Shown: positions 15,584 to 23,907, counted from the stretch's first letter. The stretch is DNA of 48,138 nt from Rhabdothermincola sp037478855 (GCA_037478855.1 JBBFLY010000015.1:1-48138), one strand, 5' to 3'. Made by a program: numbers and translations. The notes: generated by a model from the sequence alone, not told the origin.

Positions 15584-15723
15584 GTCGTCCCCCTTTCCGC
15601 GAAGCGGCCTGGTCGCTGCACGGGACCACCGCGTGCGGTGCCAGGATCCCATGCCGGCGCCTGCCCCATCACCTCACCTCGATGCGCGATGGACCCTGAC
15701 CGGCGGTCAGGCGGCCACAGGGC

Positions 15724-15729
15724 TACCGT
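15724..15729 (+). promoter_or_regulatory. -10 hexamer TACCGT, leaderless promoter
   Basis: TACCGT ends 8 bases before the GTG at 15738. There is no Shine-Dalgarno sequence, so it supports this start for the downstream gene. Confidence 0.5.
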
Positions 15730-15737
15730 CCGCCAGC

Positions 15738-16451
15738 GTGACGATCCGTCGCGTGCACACGGTGGGGGCCGCCCTCGCAGGCGTCGCGGTCGGAGCGATC
15801 GCCGCGGTCGGCCTCGTGGTCTCGGGCACGTTGAGCCGACCAGGTGGCGCCGCCGGTGCGGTCGAGGAGCTGCTCGCCGCGTACCGCCGCAGCAGGGAAG
15901 GGACCTACGTCGTAGAAGCCACCTTCACGCGCACGCTGCCTGACGGTCGCAGCCTGTCGTCCGCGGCACTGGTGGTGCAGAGGCCACCGGACTCCCTGCG
16001 CCGCCAGCTCGGCAGTCTGACGGGAACGTTGCAGGGGCGGTCGCTGAACTGCTCGGTCACGAGCCAGGGTCGTCTGAAGTGCGCCCCTCATGGAGAGGCT
16101 CGTGACTGGCGGGAGCAGGTCGACCGGGATGTCGAGGTGCTGCGCACCTACTTCGATCCGCCGTCTCCGCTCTACCGCGTGCGTCGGGATGGCGAGGGCT
16201 GCTTCGTGCTGGAACAGGAGCGGCCGTATCCCGATCCGACCTACGGGGTCAGAGCTCGCATGTGCTTCGACGACGCGACCGGCGCGATGACCGACCTGGA
16301 GCTCGTTCGCGAGACCGGAGCGAGCGATCGGTTCCAGGCCGTGGCCGTGCGCGACGAGGTGACGGATGCCGACCTGCGGATCGAAGCCGATGAGACCTTC
16401 GTCGCTCGGGATCAGGACGGCACGGCCGTGGGCAGGGTCCCCGAGGGCTGA
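15738..16451 (+). CDS. Membrane-anchored or secreted protein of unknown function
   Basis: A 237-residue protein with one N-terminal hydrophobic segment (about residues 7-30, VGAALAGVAVGAIAAVGLVV) followed by an extracytoplasmic domain. That domain has VEELLAAYRRSREGTYVVEATFTRTL and two Cys pairs (the NCSV and LKCAP region, then GCFVLEQ and ARMCFDD) that could form disulfides. The overall pattern of beta strands suggests a lipoprotein-carrier-like (LolA/LppX-type) fold, but this is only an impression. GTG at 15738 is chosen for the TACCGT hexamer 8 bases upstream. It is divergent from the VOC gene by about 150 bases. No function can be assigned. Confidence 0.65.
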   Translation: MTIRRVHTVGAALAGVAVGAIAAVGLVVSGTLSRPGGAAGAVEELLAAYRRSREGTYVVEATFTRTLPDGRSLSSAALVVQRPPDSLRRQLGSLTGTLQGRSLNCSVTSQGRLKCAPHGEARDWREQVDRDVEVLRTYFDPPSPLYRVRRDGEGCFVLEQERPYPDPTYGVRARMCFDDATGAMTDLELVRETGASDRFQAVAVRDEVTDADLRIEADETFVARDQDGTAVGRVPEG

Positions 16452-16527
16452 GATGGCCGACCACGCCCGGCGGGGCGGGGCATCATCGACGACCGCCTCC
16501 CCACTCTGGTCACCGATCCGAGCGCGC

Positions 16528-16561
16528 CACGGCCCCGGGCTTGGAGGGTCCCGGGGCCGTG
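16528..16561 (+). terminator. Hairpin downstream of the 15738-16451 gene
   Basis: A 12-bp perfect stem (CACGGCCCCGGG at 16528-16539, complement at 16550-16561) with a 10-base loop, without T-tract, 76 bases past the preceding stop. Probably a transcription terminator. Confidence 0.55.
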
Positions 16562-16735
16562 AGGATCGAGGAGGCGGAGGCCACGAAGGCGCCAGAACCC
16601 GTTGAGAGGTGCTGGTGGCGATGCGTTTGGAGGGAGTTGCGACCCCCGCCCATTCCCCGATGTGCGTCGGTGGGGGCGATGTCCACCGACACCTCACCAT
16701 CGGCAAGCCTCGAGACCACCTTGAGTGGTTTTTTT
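16562..16735 (+). ncRNA. Candidate structured noncoding RNA or leader ending in a T-tract
   Basis: Between the hairpin at 16528-16561 and the membrane protein gene at 16801 no gene is convincing. The DNA contains an 8-bp perfect stem (GTCGGTGG at 16666-16673 with CCACCGAC at 16683-16690), then ACCAC-CTTGA-GTGGT at 16715-16729 running into seven T bases (16729-16735), a classic intrinsic terminator and rare in this GC-rich DNA. The terminator lies 65 bases before the next gene, so it could end a small RNA or act as an attenuator. I matched no known riboswitch family. Confidence 0.35.
16715..16735 (+). terminator. Small hairpin followed by T7 tract
   Basis: ACCAC at 16715-16719 pairs with GTGGT at 16725-16729 across a 5-base loop, and the hairpin runs into seven consecutive T bases. 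It has the best T-tract terminator shape in the window. Confidence 0.65.
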
Positions 16736-16800
16736 CACCGCCTTTCACCCGCGAGCGAGCGGTCGTGCTGCCTCGACACCCCAGCCGCAGCTTCGGCGGG

Positions 16801-17118
16801 ATGGCCCTTCGCAGGCCAGCAGCTCCCACACCTTGCGCGCTGTCGGCAGGCGCGGCACTCGCCTCCCTGCGGGTGCTGGCGGCGGGATGGGCGCTGGACG
16901 AAGCTGTGGCGGTGCTGTTCCTCGGTGAAGACCTGCTGGCCTGGCTGGTCCTAGCGATCGGCGCCGCGCTGGCCATCGGCACGCTCCTCGCGCTCGTCCG
17001 CCCGCGACCCGAGGCGCCCGAAGGAGACCTGGAACGGCCGCCGCTCGGACGCAGCGTCGTGATGATCGCGCTAGGCACGATCGCCGCCCTGTGGGGCCTG
17101 GCCAGCCTGGTCAACTGA
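16801..17118 (+). CDS. Small membrane protein, two predicted transmembrane helices
   Basis: A 105-residue protein with hydrophobic segments at about 38-60 (LLAWLVLAIGAALAIGTLLALV) and 84-104 (VVMIALGTIAALWGLASLV), separated by a Pro/Glu/Arg-rich loop. ATG at 16801 is used; an in-frame GTG at 16765 would add 12 residues, and the start is uncertain because no clear ribosome binding site is visible. Its stop overlaps the start of the following ABC ATPase (TGATG), so translation is probably coupled and the protein may be a partner of the two ATPases. I do not recognise the family. Confidence 0.55.
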   Translation: MALRRPAAPTPCALSAGAALASLRVLAAGWALDEAVAVLFLGEDLLAWLVLAIGAALAIGTLLALVRPRPEAPEGDLERPPLGRSVVMIALGTIAALWGLASLVN

Positions 17119-17912
17119 TGTCATCGACTGGACCGCCAGCCGGCTCGATGCTCGAGCCGCTCCTGCGGCTCGACGACGTATCGGTGTCCTACGGGGGTGT
17201 GCGCGCTCTCGACCGGCTCAGCTTCGTCGTCGCCGAAGGCTCGTTGCACGGCCTCATCGGTCCGAACGGCGCGGGCAAGACGACGACCCTCGACGCGCTC
17301 ACCGGGTTCACCCCGCACCGGGGCCGGGTGCACTTCGACGGCGAGGATCTCACCGGCTGGCCGCCACATGCTCGGGCCCGGCGCGGCCTGGTCCGCACCT
17401 GGCAGTCCCTGGAGCTGTTCGAGGATCTCACCGTGCTCGAGAACTGCCGGGTGGCGACCGCCCGTCAGGGCATCCGGGTGACGCTCGGCGAGCTCGTCGG
17501 GATGCACCGCCGGGCCGACGCGAGCGACGGCGCGGATGTGGATTGGGCGATCGACCTGCTCGGGCTCGGCCCGATCGTGCACCGCCGGCCCTCGGAGCTG
17601 TCGCTCGGTCAGCGCAAGCTGGCGGCGCTCGCCCGGGCGCTCGCCCGTCGACCCCGGATGCTCCTGCTCGACGAACCCGCCGCCGGGCTCGACACCGGGG
17701 AGAGCCAGGCTCTCGGCGAGCGGCTGACCCAGGTGGTCGCCGGCGGCGTCACCCTCCTGCTCGTCGACCACGACATGGGTCTGGTGCTCGGGGTGTGCGA
17801 CCGGGTCACCGTCTTGGACTTCGGGCGGGTCATCGCGGAGGGCACGCCGGAGCAGATTCGCTACGACCATCGGGTCGTCGAGGCCTACCTCGGCGAGGCC
17901 TCCGCGTCATGA
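17118..17912 (+). CDS. ABC transporter ATP-binding protein, LivG type
   Basis: A 264-residue ATPase of the kind that powers branched-chain amino acid or amide uptake. Walker A is GPNGAGKTT at 48-56, the signature is LSLGQRKLAALARALA, Walker B is MLLLDEPAAGLD and the H-loop is LLVDHDMGLV. The long insert after Walker A (TGFTPHRGRVHFDGEDLTGW, RRGLVRTWQSLELFEDLTV) is typical of LivG. It starts at the stop of the membrane protein gene and overlaps the next ATPase by 4 bases. No permease or substrate-binding protein gene is adjacent, so the transported substrate is unknown. Confidence 0.88.
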   Translation: MSSTGPPAGSMLEPLLRLDDVSVSYGGVRALDRLSFVVAEGSLHGLIGPNGAGKTTTLDALTGFTPHRGRVHFDGEDLTGWPPHARARRGLVRTWQSLELFEDLTVLENCRVATARQGIRVTLGELVGMHRRADASDGADVDWAIDLLGLGPIVHRRPSELSLGQRKLAALARALARRPRMLLLDEPAAGLDTGESQALGERLTQVVAGGVTLLLVDHDMGLVLGVCDRVTVLDFGRVIAEGTPEQIRYDHRVVEAYLGEASAS

Positions 17913-18655
17913 CCCCGACTGCCGAAGGTCGTTCCCCGCTGCTCACGGTCGAGGGGCTCCGAGCCGGCTACCAGGGGGTCGCGGTGGTCCGCGGTCTGGA
18001 CTTGGCCGTGCACGAAGGAGAGGTCGTCGCGCTGCTCGGCCCCAACGGGGCGGGCAAGACCACGGTCCTCTCCACGATCTCCGGCCTGCTCCCGGCCCTC
18101 GGGGGGACGATCGACGTGCTCGGCGGTCCACCTCCGCTGCGTCGCCCACACCTGCTCGCCCGTCGGGGATTCGCCCACGTGCCCGAGGATCGCTCGATCT
18201 TCCGTGACCTGACGGTCCGGGAGAACCTGCGCCTGGGTGTGAGCGCACGAGGACGCCACCGGTTCGAGCAACGGGTTGAGGAGGTGCTCGAGCTGTTCCC
18301 CGCGCTGGCTCGACTGCTCGACCGGCGGGCGGGGCTGCTCTCGGGGGGCGAGCAGCAGATGCTCGCCATGGGGCGCGCGCTCGCGGGTCGACCGCGGCTG
18401 CTCGTGGTCGACGAGCTCAGCCTGGGCCTTGCACCGCTCATCGTGGAGCGACTGCTCGACGTGGTGCGCCGCATCGCCACCGATCTGGGGACCGGCGTGC
18501 TGCTTGTGGAGCAGCACGTTCCCCTCGCCCTCCAGGTCGCCGATCGAGCGTGGGTGCTGAGCCACGGCGACGTGGTGGCCAGCGGTGCGGCCTCGGAGTT
18601 GGCGTCCCGTCCGGAGGTGCTCGCGGCGAGCTATCTGGGCGAGTCGGCGCTCTGA
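17909..18655 (+). CDS. ABC transporter ATP-binding protein, LivF type
   Basis: A 248-residue ATPase, the usual partner of LivG. Walker A is GPNGAGKT at 44-51, the signature is LSGGEQQMLAMGRALA, and Walker B is LLVVDELSLGLAP; most LivF proteins have DEPSLGLAP, so the Pro is replaced by Leu here. The H-loop is LLVEQHVPLAL. It overlaps the LivG-type gene by the ATGA start. A TetR-type regulator gene follows after 89 bases with its own promoter. Transported substrate unknown. Confidence 0.87.
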   Translation: MTPTAEGRSPLLTVEGLRAGYQGVAVVRGLDLAVHEGEVVALLGPNGAGKTTVLSTISGLLPALGGTIDVLGGPPPLRRPHLLARRGFAHVPEDRSIFRDLTVRENLRLGVSARGRHRFEQRVEEVLELFPALARLLDRRAGLLSGGEQQMLAMGRALAGRPRLLVVDELSLGLAPLIVERLLDVVRRIATDLGTGVLLVEQHVPLALQVADRAWVLSHGDVVASGAASELASRPEVLAASYLGESAL

Positions 18656-18729
18656 GCTCACCCGGGGCCGGTCAGACGTCAGACGATCGTGCCACCGGCT
18701 TCGGCCGGGCCGGGCGGCGCCCCGCCCGG

Positions 18730-18735
18730 TACGCT
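18730..18735 (+). promoter_or_regulatory. -10 hexamer TACGCT, leaderless promoter of TetR gene
   Basis: TACGCT ends 9 bases before the ATG at 18745. There is no ribosome binding site. Confidence 0.45.
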
Positions 18736-18744
18736 TTCGGGCTG

Positions 18745-19404
18745 ATGGGCAACCCCGACGTCGACTGGGTCCGGGCGCCACGGCAGGCACGCAGCCACGA
18801 GACGTTTGAGCGCTTCGTCGAGGCCACGAGACAGCTGCTCGACGAGAAGCCGTTCGACGAGATCACCGTGGCCGACATCGTTCGGAAGGCTGAGCGGACC
18901 GTGGGGTCGTTCTACGCCCGCTTCGACGACAAGTACGGCGTGCTCTACGAGCTCATGTCACGCATCAATCGCCGCATCACCGACGTCGTGCGAGCGTTCT
19001 GCGACCCCGTCCGCTGGGAGGGACATCCAGTTGACGACTTCGTTGCGGAGTCCGTGCGCCTCAACGTGCAGGCCTACCGCCGTACCACGCCACTGTTTCG
19101 CGCTGCGCTGTGCGCCGCGAGCTCCGACGAGCGGTTCCGACGGGCACGGGTGGAGGTCATGCAGTTCTGCGCCGAGGCGCAGAAGCAGTTCCTGCTCTCC
19201 CGGGTCGACGAGCTGGGCTGTGCTGATCCGGCGCGGGCGTCGGACCAGATGTTCGAGCTCGTGGCGGCAACCCTCGACCACGAGCTGCTCTTCGGGCGGT
19301 TCACGACCACGTCTCCGGAGTCCGATCTCGATCTCATCGCCGAGCTCACCTGGCAGTCCCGGCAGATCCTGGGTCTGGGCGTGATCACCGAGCCGGTGAG
19401 CTGA
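18745..19404 (+). CDS. TetR/AcrR family transcriptional regulator
   Basis: A 219-residue regulator. The N-terminal helix-turn-helix is at about 18-65 (TFERFVEATRQLLDEKPFDEITVADIVRKAERTVGSFYARFDDK). The C-terminal ligand domain is helical and has no recognised subfamily. ATG at 18745 follows the TACGCT hexamer. It lies 89 bases after the LivF-type gene and 18 bases before the next gene, so it could control the transporter genes upstream or the exported proteins downstream; its own target is not visible. Confidence 0.88.
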   Translation: MGNPDVDWVRAPRQARSHETFERFVEATRQLLDEKPFDEITVADIVRKAERTVGSFYARFDDKYGVLYELMSRINRRITDVVRAFCDPVRWEGHPVDDFVAESVRLNVQAYRRTTPLFRAALCAASSDERFRRARVEVMQFCAEAQKQFLLSRVDELGCADPARASDQMFELVAATLDHELLFGRFTTTSPESDLDLIAELTWQSRQILGLGVITEPVS

Positions 19405-19422
19405 CCTCGGGCGCGAGCCGCT

Positions 19423-20277
19423 GTGGACCGGGACGTCGAAGCCGCTGCCTGGGAGCGGGCCCGAACACGACGTGCGCAGGAGCAGGCGGCGCGCCAGAGC
19501 CGGCGGGATCGGTGGAAGCGGCTGGAGGATGAGGTGGCCGCGGAGCGGTCGGGTCGTCGCCGGCGGGAGCTGCGTCGCAACGTGGCGATCGTCGTCGGCG
19601 CGCTCATCGCGGTCGGGGTGGCGCTCGGGTTCGCGATCTGGCCGTCCACCCGGGCGCGCGATGAGGACCCCGAGTGGCTGCGGGTGCTCGGGCTCAACGA
19701 ACCCGTAGACGGGTCGCCTGCCGAGTCTGAGGCGCCGGAGCGGCTCGGCACCGTTGGGGTGCCACCTGCGGCGTCGAACCTGGATGAGCCTGGTCCGGGG
19801 ACCTCGGTGCCGGCACGGCTCGACGCGGCAGAGCCACCGCGCATCGACACCACCGGCGAGGACTTCGAGCGGATCTGGCGTCAGGCGCAGCTGTATGAGG
19901 GGTGGCTCCTGCGGCACCCCGATCCAGCCCTCGCCTCGCAGATCTACGTGGAGGGGACGCCAACCGCACAGCGGGTGGTCGACCTGCTCGGCCAGCTCCA
20001 GCGGGACGGCTTGAAGATCGAGGTGCACGGGTACCGCATCCTCGGGGTGACCGTCGACGAGCGCCCGGGCCCGGATGCGGTGATCCTGCGGTACGCGGAC
20101 ACCTATACCGGACGTGATGTGATCGACCTGGCGTCTGGTGTGGTGCGTGAGCACGAGGACTACGACGGTCGGGCCCGCCTGTGGCGACTGGAGATGCGCC
20201 GCGGCGGGGACGGCCGGTGGCTGGCGATGGACATCGAGTTCCTCCGCTTCGGCGATGTGGCCTCCGAACCGGGTTGA
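19423..20277 (+). CDS. Membrane-anchored protein of unknown function
   Basis: A 284-residue protein. Its first 50 residues are highly charged and Arg-rich (cytoplasmic, possibly helical coiled), followed by a single transmembrane helix at about 53-73 (NVAIVVGALIAVGVALGFAIW). A flexible Pro/Ala/Ser linker leads to an extracytoplasmic domain from about 145 (EDFERIWRQAQLYEGWLLRH). That domain ends in a possible SnoaL/DUF4440-like beta layer (VTVDERPGPDAVILRYADTY, then DGRWLAMDIEF). GTG at 19423 is 18 bases after the TetR stop, so the two may be cotranscribed. No function can be assigned. Confidence 0.7.
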   Translation: MDRDVEAAAWERARTRRAQEQAARQSRRDRWKRLEDEVAAERSGRRRRELRRNVAIVVGALIAVGVALGFAIWPSTRARDEDPEWLRVLGLNEPVDGSPAESEAPERLGTVGVPPAASNLDEPGPGTSVPARLDAAEPPRIDTTGEDFERIWRQAQLYEGWLLRHPDPALASQIYVEGTPTAQRVVDLLGQLQRDGLKIEVHGYRILGVTVDERPGPDAVILRYADTYTGRDVIDLASGVVREHEDYDGRARLWRLEMRRGGDGRWLAMDIEFLRFGDVASEPG

Positions 20278-20390
20278 GCGGCTCCGCGGGTGAGCCTGGG
20301 GGTGGGCGTGCGGATGATCGCCCCGCCCTGGTGAGCGGTGGACGAGCCATCGGCCGGTGGTGCATTCGCCACAGCCTGGTCCAACCGGAC

Positions 20391-20396
20391 TAGTGT
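20391..20396 (+). promoter_or_regulatory. -10 hexamer TAGTGT, leaderless promoter of peptidase gene
   Basis: TAGTGT ends 7 bases before the GTG at 20404 and marks that codon as the likely start instead of GTG 20338 or ATG 20413. Confidence 0.5.
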
Positions 20397-20403
20397 TACG
20401 TTC

Positions 20404-21657
20404 GTGTTGCGAATGTTGTCGACCGGTTTCAGGGCTGGTGGGCGGCTCGATCCCGGTCGTCGATGTCGCACGCGATCGCTCGCAGCCCTGCTCGTCGCCG
20501 CACTGATCGCGCTCACCGCGATTCCTGCAGCGGCCCAGCAGACAGGGACCGATCCGCGCGCCGAGCGCGACCGGATCCGGGCCAGGAAGGCGCAGGTTGC
20601 CGCGCAGGTCGACGCCCTCCGCGCCGACGACGCCGAGGTCGACGCCGCGTTGGCCGCGCTCGACGAGAACCTCCGCGGCAAGCAGGCTGCGTTCGCGGAC
20701 GCCGACCGAGCGGCGACCGAGGCGGAGCGCGAGGAGGCCGAAGCCCGGGATGCCGAGCGGCAGAAGGAGGCCGAGATCGCCCGTCTGCGCGAGGCGATCG
20801 CGAGCTTCGCGGTCTCGGCGTACGTCAACCCGCCTGGCGAGGACCTCTTCGACACCTTCCGTGCGGACAGCGCGGGCGACGCGCTCCAGAAGCGCACTCT
20901 GCTCGACCTCCGTTCGGGTCGTGATGCGGATCTGCTCGACGAGCTGCGCGCCGCCAGGCACGAGTTGGAGGGCATCCGCGAGCGGGCTGAGCGGGCGAGC
21001 GAGGCTGCACGCGAACGCCGGGCTGCGGCCGAACGTCAGCTTGGTGAGGTGCGGGCCGCCCGCAGTCAGCAGGCCCAGTTCGCTGCACAGGTGCAACGAC
21101 GGCTTGACGAGCGGCTGAGCGAGGCGGCGGCGTTGGAGGCGAGCGATCGGGAGCTCTCCGCGGAGATCAGCCGGCGGGAGGCCCAGCTCGCCGAGCGGCT
21201 GCGACGGATCTCCACGCCGCCGTCCGGCGGTGGATCGGGTGGGGGTCCGCCGATCCCCGTGTCAGGCCCGATCGCGCTGGCCAACGTGCGGGGCATCGTG
21301 GTCGCCGCGAGCATCGCCGAGCAGACCGAGGCTCTGCTGGCCGCAGCGGCAGCGGACGGGATCGTGTTGTCGGGCACCGGCTATCGAGACATCTCCCGCC
21401 AGATCGAGCTCCGCCGGCAGCACTGCGGCTCGAGCGACTACGCGATCTACCAGATGCCTGCCGAGCAGTGTCGGCCACCGACCGCACGCCCGGGTGCCTC
21501 CAAGCACGAGCAGGGCTTGGCGATCGACTTCACAGAGGGCGGCCGGACCTTGACGCGCGGGAGCGCGGCGTTCCAGTGGCTCGCCGCGAATGCCGCGCGG
21601 TTCGGCTTCGTGAACCTGCCGAGCGAGCCCTGGCACTGGTCCGTCGGCGGTGGCTGA
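20404..21657 (+). CDS. Exported VanY/M15B-type peptidase with coiled-coil domain
   Basis: A 417-residue exported protein. A basic N-terminus precedes a hydrophobic segment at about 27-45 (LAALLVAALIALTAIPAAAQ). Residues 50-270 form one long charged coiled coil full of Glu, Arg and Ala, as in hydrolase activators and septal hydrolases. After a Gly/Pro linker comes an M15B/VanY D,D-carboxypeptidase-like domain with the metal motif SKHEQGLAID (His368, Asp375) and EPWHW (Glu408, His411). It should trim peptidoglycan stem peptides in the periplasm, and the coiled coil may bind or control the domain. GTG at 20404 is chosen for the TAGTGT hexamer 7 bases upstream. Confidence 0.85.
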   Translation: MLRMLSTGFRAGGRLDPGRRCRTRSLAALLVAALIALTAIPAAAQQTGTDPRAERDRIRARKAQVAAQVDALRADDAEVDAALAALDENLRGKQAAFADADRAATEAEREEAEARDAERQKEAEIARLREAIASFAVSAYVNPPGEDLFDTFRADSAGDALQKRTLLDLRSGRDADLLDELRAARHELEGIRERAERASEAARERRAAAERQLGEVRAARSQQAQFAAQVQRRLDERLSEAAALEASDRELSAEISRREAQLAERLRRISTPPSGGGSGGGPPIPVSGPIALANVRGIVVAASIAEQTEALLAAAAADGIVLSGTGYRDISRQIELRRQHCGSSDYAIYQMPAEQCRPPTARPGASKHEQGLAIDFTEGGRTLTRGSAAFQWLAANAARFGFVNLPSEPWHWSVGGG

Positions 21658-21711
21658 GCCGCGCCGGCGAGCTGCGCCGAGCGTTCGAACGATGAGCCGG
21701 GAGAGCACCCC

Positions 21712-22278
21712 ATGAGACCGCTCCGCTACGCGATCAACGTCACGTTGGATGGGTGTTGCGATCATCGGGTGGGCATCGCGGACGAGGAGTTGCACCGCCA
21801 TCACGCCGCGAACCTGGCGCACGCCGACGGGCTGCTGTTCGGCCGGGTGACCTACGAGATGATGGAAGCCGCGTGGCGGCTACCGGCGTCCGGTGAGTGG
21901 CCCGACTGGATGGCTGACTGGATGATCCCGTTCGCTCAGACGATCGACCGCGCGAAGAAGTACGTCGTGTCGACCACCTTGGACCACGTCGATTGGAACG
22001 CGCAGCTCGTGCGAGGTGACCTGGGGGAGGCGGTACGGCAGCTCAAGCAGCAGCCCGGCCGCGGGCTCCTCGTCGGAGGTGTGACCCTCCCGTTGGCCTT
22101 GGCGGATCTGGGGTTGATCGACGAGTACGAGTTCGTCGTGCTTCCCATCGTGGCGGGCCACGGCCCGACGTTGCTCGCCGGCTTGCGGGAGCGGCTCGAC
22201 CTGGAGCTCGTGGGGCGCGATGAGCTGCGGTCGGGGGCGGTGGTGCTGCGATACCGGCCGAGGGCGAGCACGACCTGA
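21712..22278 (+). CDS. RibD C-terminal/dihydrofolate reductase family protein
   Basis: A 188-residue cytoplasmic reductase-like protein. The start MRPLRYAINVTLDGCCDHR, HADGLLFGRVTYEMM in the middle and LLVGGVTLPLALADLGLIDEYEFVVLPIVAGHGPTLL near the end are typical of the RibD_C/DHFR-like family, which binds NADPH. Its substrate is unknown; members are often annotated as pyrimidine reductases without evidence. ATG at 21712 has a GGGAGAG-type site upstream. It is 54 bases after the peptidase gene. Confidence 0.85.
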   Translation: MRPLRYAINVTLDGCCDHRVGIADEELHRHHAANLAHADGLLFGRVTYEMMEAAWRLPASGEWPDWMADWMIPFAQTIDRAKKYVVSTTLDHVDWNAQLVRGDLGEAVRQLKQQPGRGLLVGGVTLPLALADLGLIDEYEFVVLPIVAGHGPTLLAGLRERLDLELVGRDELRSGAVVLRYRPRASTT

Positions 22279-22441
22279 GCCCGGTGACGGGTGGGACGGG
22301 GCGCCCGAGTCGTCTTTGACGATCGTCACCCCGCCAGCGGCCTCGCCACCGGGTCGTGTCGATCGCGATGAGTGGGTCGTGTGGGGCCGCGAGGGACCTC
22401 GATCGATGGCCTGCGTGGAGCGACCGACGTGGCCAAGCGCC

Positions 22442-23407
22442 CTACGTGAAGATCTGCGCGGCCTGGTAGTAGAGCGGGATGCCGATGGTGAGGTTGAGCG
22501 GGAAGGTGAGCGCAAGTGCTGCCGTGAGGTACAGACCGGGGTTGGCTTCGGGCAGGGCGACGTGCACCGCTGCCGGCGCGGCGATGTAGGAGGCACTGGC
22601 AACCATCGCCGCGAACACCGTCGCGCCACCCGTTGACAGACCGGCGAGGGCGCCGACCGCGGCGCCGAGCACGCCCAGCACGAGCGGTGCAGAGAGTGCG
22701 AACGTGATCAGGAAGCGGCCTGCCTTGCGGATGGCGGCCATGTGCTCCCCGGCGAGGATGCCCAGGTCGAGCAGGAACAGCGCGAGCAGGCCTGGGAAGA
22801 GGCCGATGAAGAATGGTTCGACGGGTGCGGTCCCCGCGCTACCGGCGATGGCCCCGATCACCAGGCCGCCGCCGAGGAGCATGACGCTCTTGCCGGTGAC
22901 GACCTCGTGCAGCGCCTCGCGCAGGTTGGCGTCGCTCCTGCCGAAGTGGTGCGCGAGCAGGAGCGCGACGGCGATGCCGGGCACCTCAAGGATCGCGACC
23001 AGCGCGGGGAGGAAGGCGTCTGCGGTGGCGCCGGCGGCTGCGACGAAGGCGCCGGCAGCGGTGAAGGTCACCGCGGAGACCGAGCCGTAGTGTGCGGCTA
23101 TCGCAGCGGCGTCGGCGACCCCGAAGCGCCCGAGGCGATGCAGGATGACGTAGACGGCGACGGGGACCGTGACCGCGACCACGAGGGTGGCGACTGCGGG
23201 GAGCCAGATCTCGCCGGGGCTGGTGTGGGTGAGGGCCACACCGCCCTTCAGGCCGATCGCGAGCAGGAGGTACGCCGAGAGGAAGCTCGTGATCGGCGGA
23301 GGGAGCCGGAGGTCGCTGTGCAGCCGTGCAGCGATCACCCCCAGCACGAAGGCCAGCACGGGCACCGTGGTGAGGTTGGTCCGTGCGAGGTCGAGCACCT
23401 CGCTCAT
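22442..23407 (-). CDS. sbtA: SbtA-type sodium-dependent bicarbonate transporter
   Basis: A 321-residue membrane protein with about 8-10 hydrophobic segments in two similar halves, matching the SbtA/DUF897 family by the start TVPVLAFVLGVIAARL and by the repeat AHYGSVSAVTFTAAGAF. In cyanobacteria SbtA takes up bicarbonate with sodium. Here its ATG overlaps the purE stop (ATGA), which couples it to purE-purK; PurK consumes bicarbonate. I infer it feeds or senses bicarbonate for purine synthesis. The SbtB partner protein that usually sits beside sbtA is not next to it. Substrate choice in this lineage is unproven. Confidence 0.82.
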   Translation of the reverse strand: MSEVLDLARTNLTTVPVLAFVLGVIAARLHSDLRLPPPITSFLSAYLLLAIGLKGGVALTHTSPGEIWLPAVATLVVAVTVPVAVYVILHRLGRFGVADAAAIAAHYGSVSAVTFTAAGAFVAAAGATADAFLPALVAILEVPGIAVALLLAHHFGRSDANLREALHEVVTGKSVMLLGGGLVIGAIAGSAGTAPVEPFFIGLFPGLLALFLLDLGILAGEHMAAIRKAGRFLITFALSAPLVLGVLGAAVGALAGLSTGGATVFAAMVASASYIAAPAAVHVALPEANPGLYLTAALALTFPLNLTIGIPLYYQAAQIFT

Positions 23408-23907
23408 GGGGTGGTGAGCCGGCGCTGGAGCTCGGCGTTGCTGTTCGCGACGTGGGCTCTCAAGCGTGAGCGGTGCTCGGCGAGCTTGTCCCGGAGCCCG
23501 GGGTTGACGACGGCGAGGATGCGAATGGCGAGCAGACCTGCGTTGGTGCCCCCGGCGATCGCCGTGGTGGCGACTGGGATGCCCGCGGGCATCTGGACGA
23601 TCGACAGCAGCGAATCGAGTCCATCCAGATGGGGGCGGGGAACGGGCACGCCGATCACCGGCAGATCGGTCGCTGACGCGACCATGCCGGGGAGGTGCGC
23701 GGCGCCTCCCGCTCCGGCGATGATCACGCCGATCCCCCGGTCCGCGGCACTCGCGGCGTACTCGAGCATGCCGGAGGGATCACGGTGGGCGGACACCACC
23801 GCGACCTCCCGGTCCACGCCGAACTCATCTAGGACGTCGATGGCCGGCTGCAACGTGGGCAGATCTGAGGTGCTGCCCATGATCACCGCGACGGTTTGTG
23901 CAGTCAC
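23404..23907 (-). CDS. purE: N5-carboxyaminoimidazole ribonucleotide mutase (PurE, copy 1)
   Basis: A 167-residue enzyme of purine synthesis that moves the carboxyl group of N5-CAIR to carbon, making CAIR. Class I motifs are complete: IMGSTSDLP near 9-17, the active-site His41 in SAHRDP, GAGGAAHLPGM, and LDSLLSIVQMPAGIP. GTG at 23907 overlaps the purK stop, and its own stop overlaps the sbtA start, so the three genes form a tight operon. A second purE occurs at 43131. This copy sits with purK and has the more canonical GAGGAAHLPGM sequence. Confidence 0.95.
   Translation of the reverse strand: MTAQTVAVIMGSTSDLPTLQPAIDVLDEFGVDREVAVVSAHRDPSGMLEYAASAADRGIGVIIAGAGGAAHLPGMVASATDLPVIGVPVPRPHLDGLDSLLSIVQMPAGIPVATTAIAGGTNAGLLAIRILAVVNPGLRDKLAEHRSRLRAHVANSNAELQRRLTTP

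Noticed and set aside
16541..16954. Plus-strand frame across the T7 terminator
   Set aside because: It crosses the hairpin and terminator and has no coding bias; the small membrane protein frame at 16801 is better.
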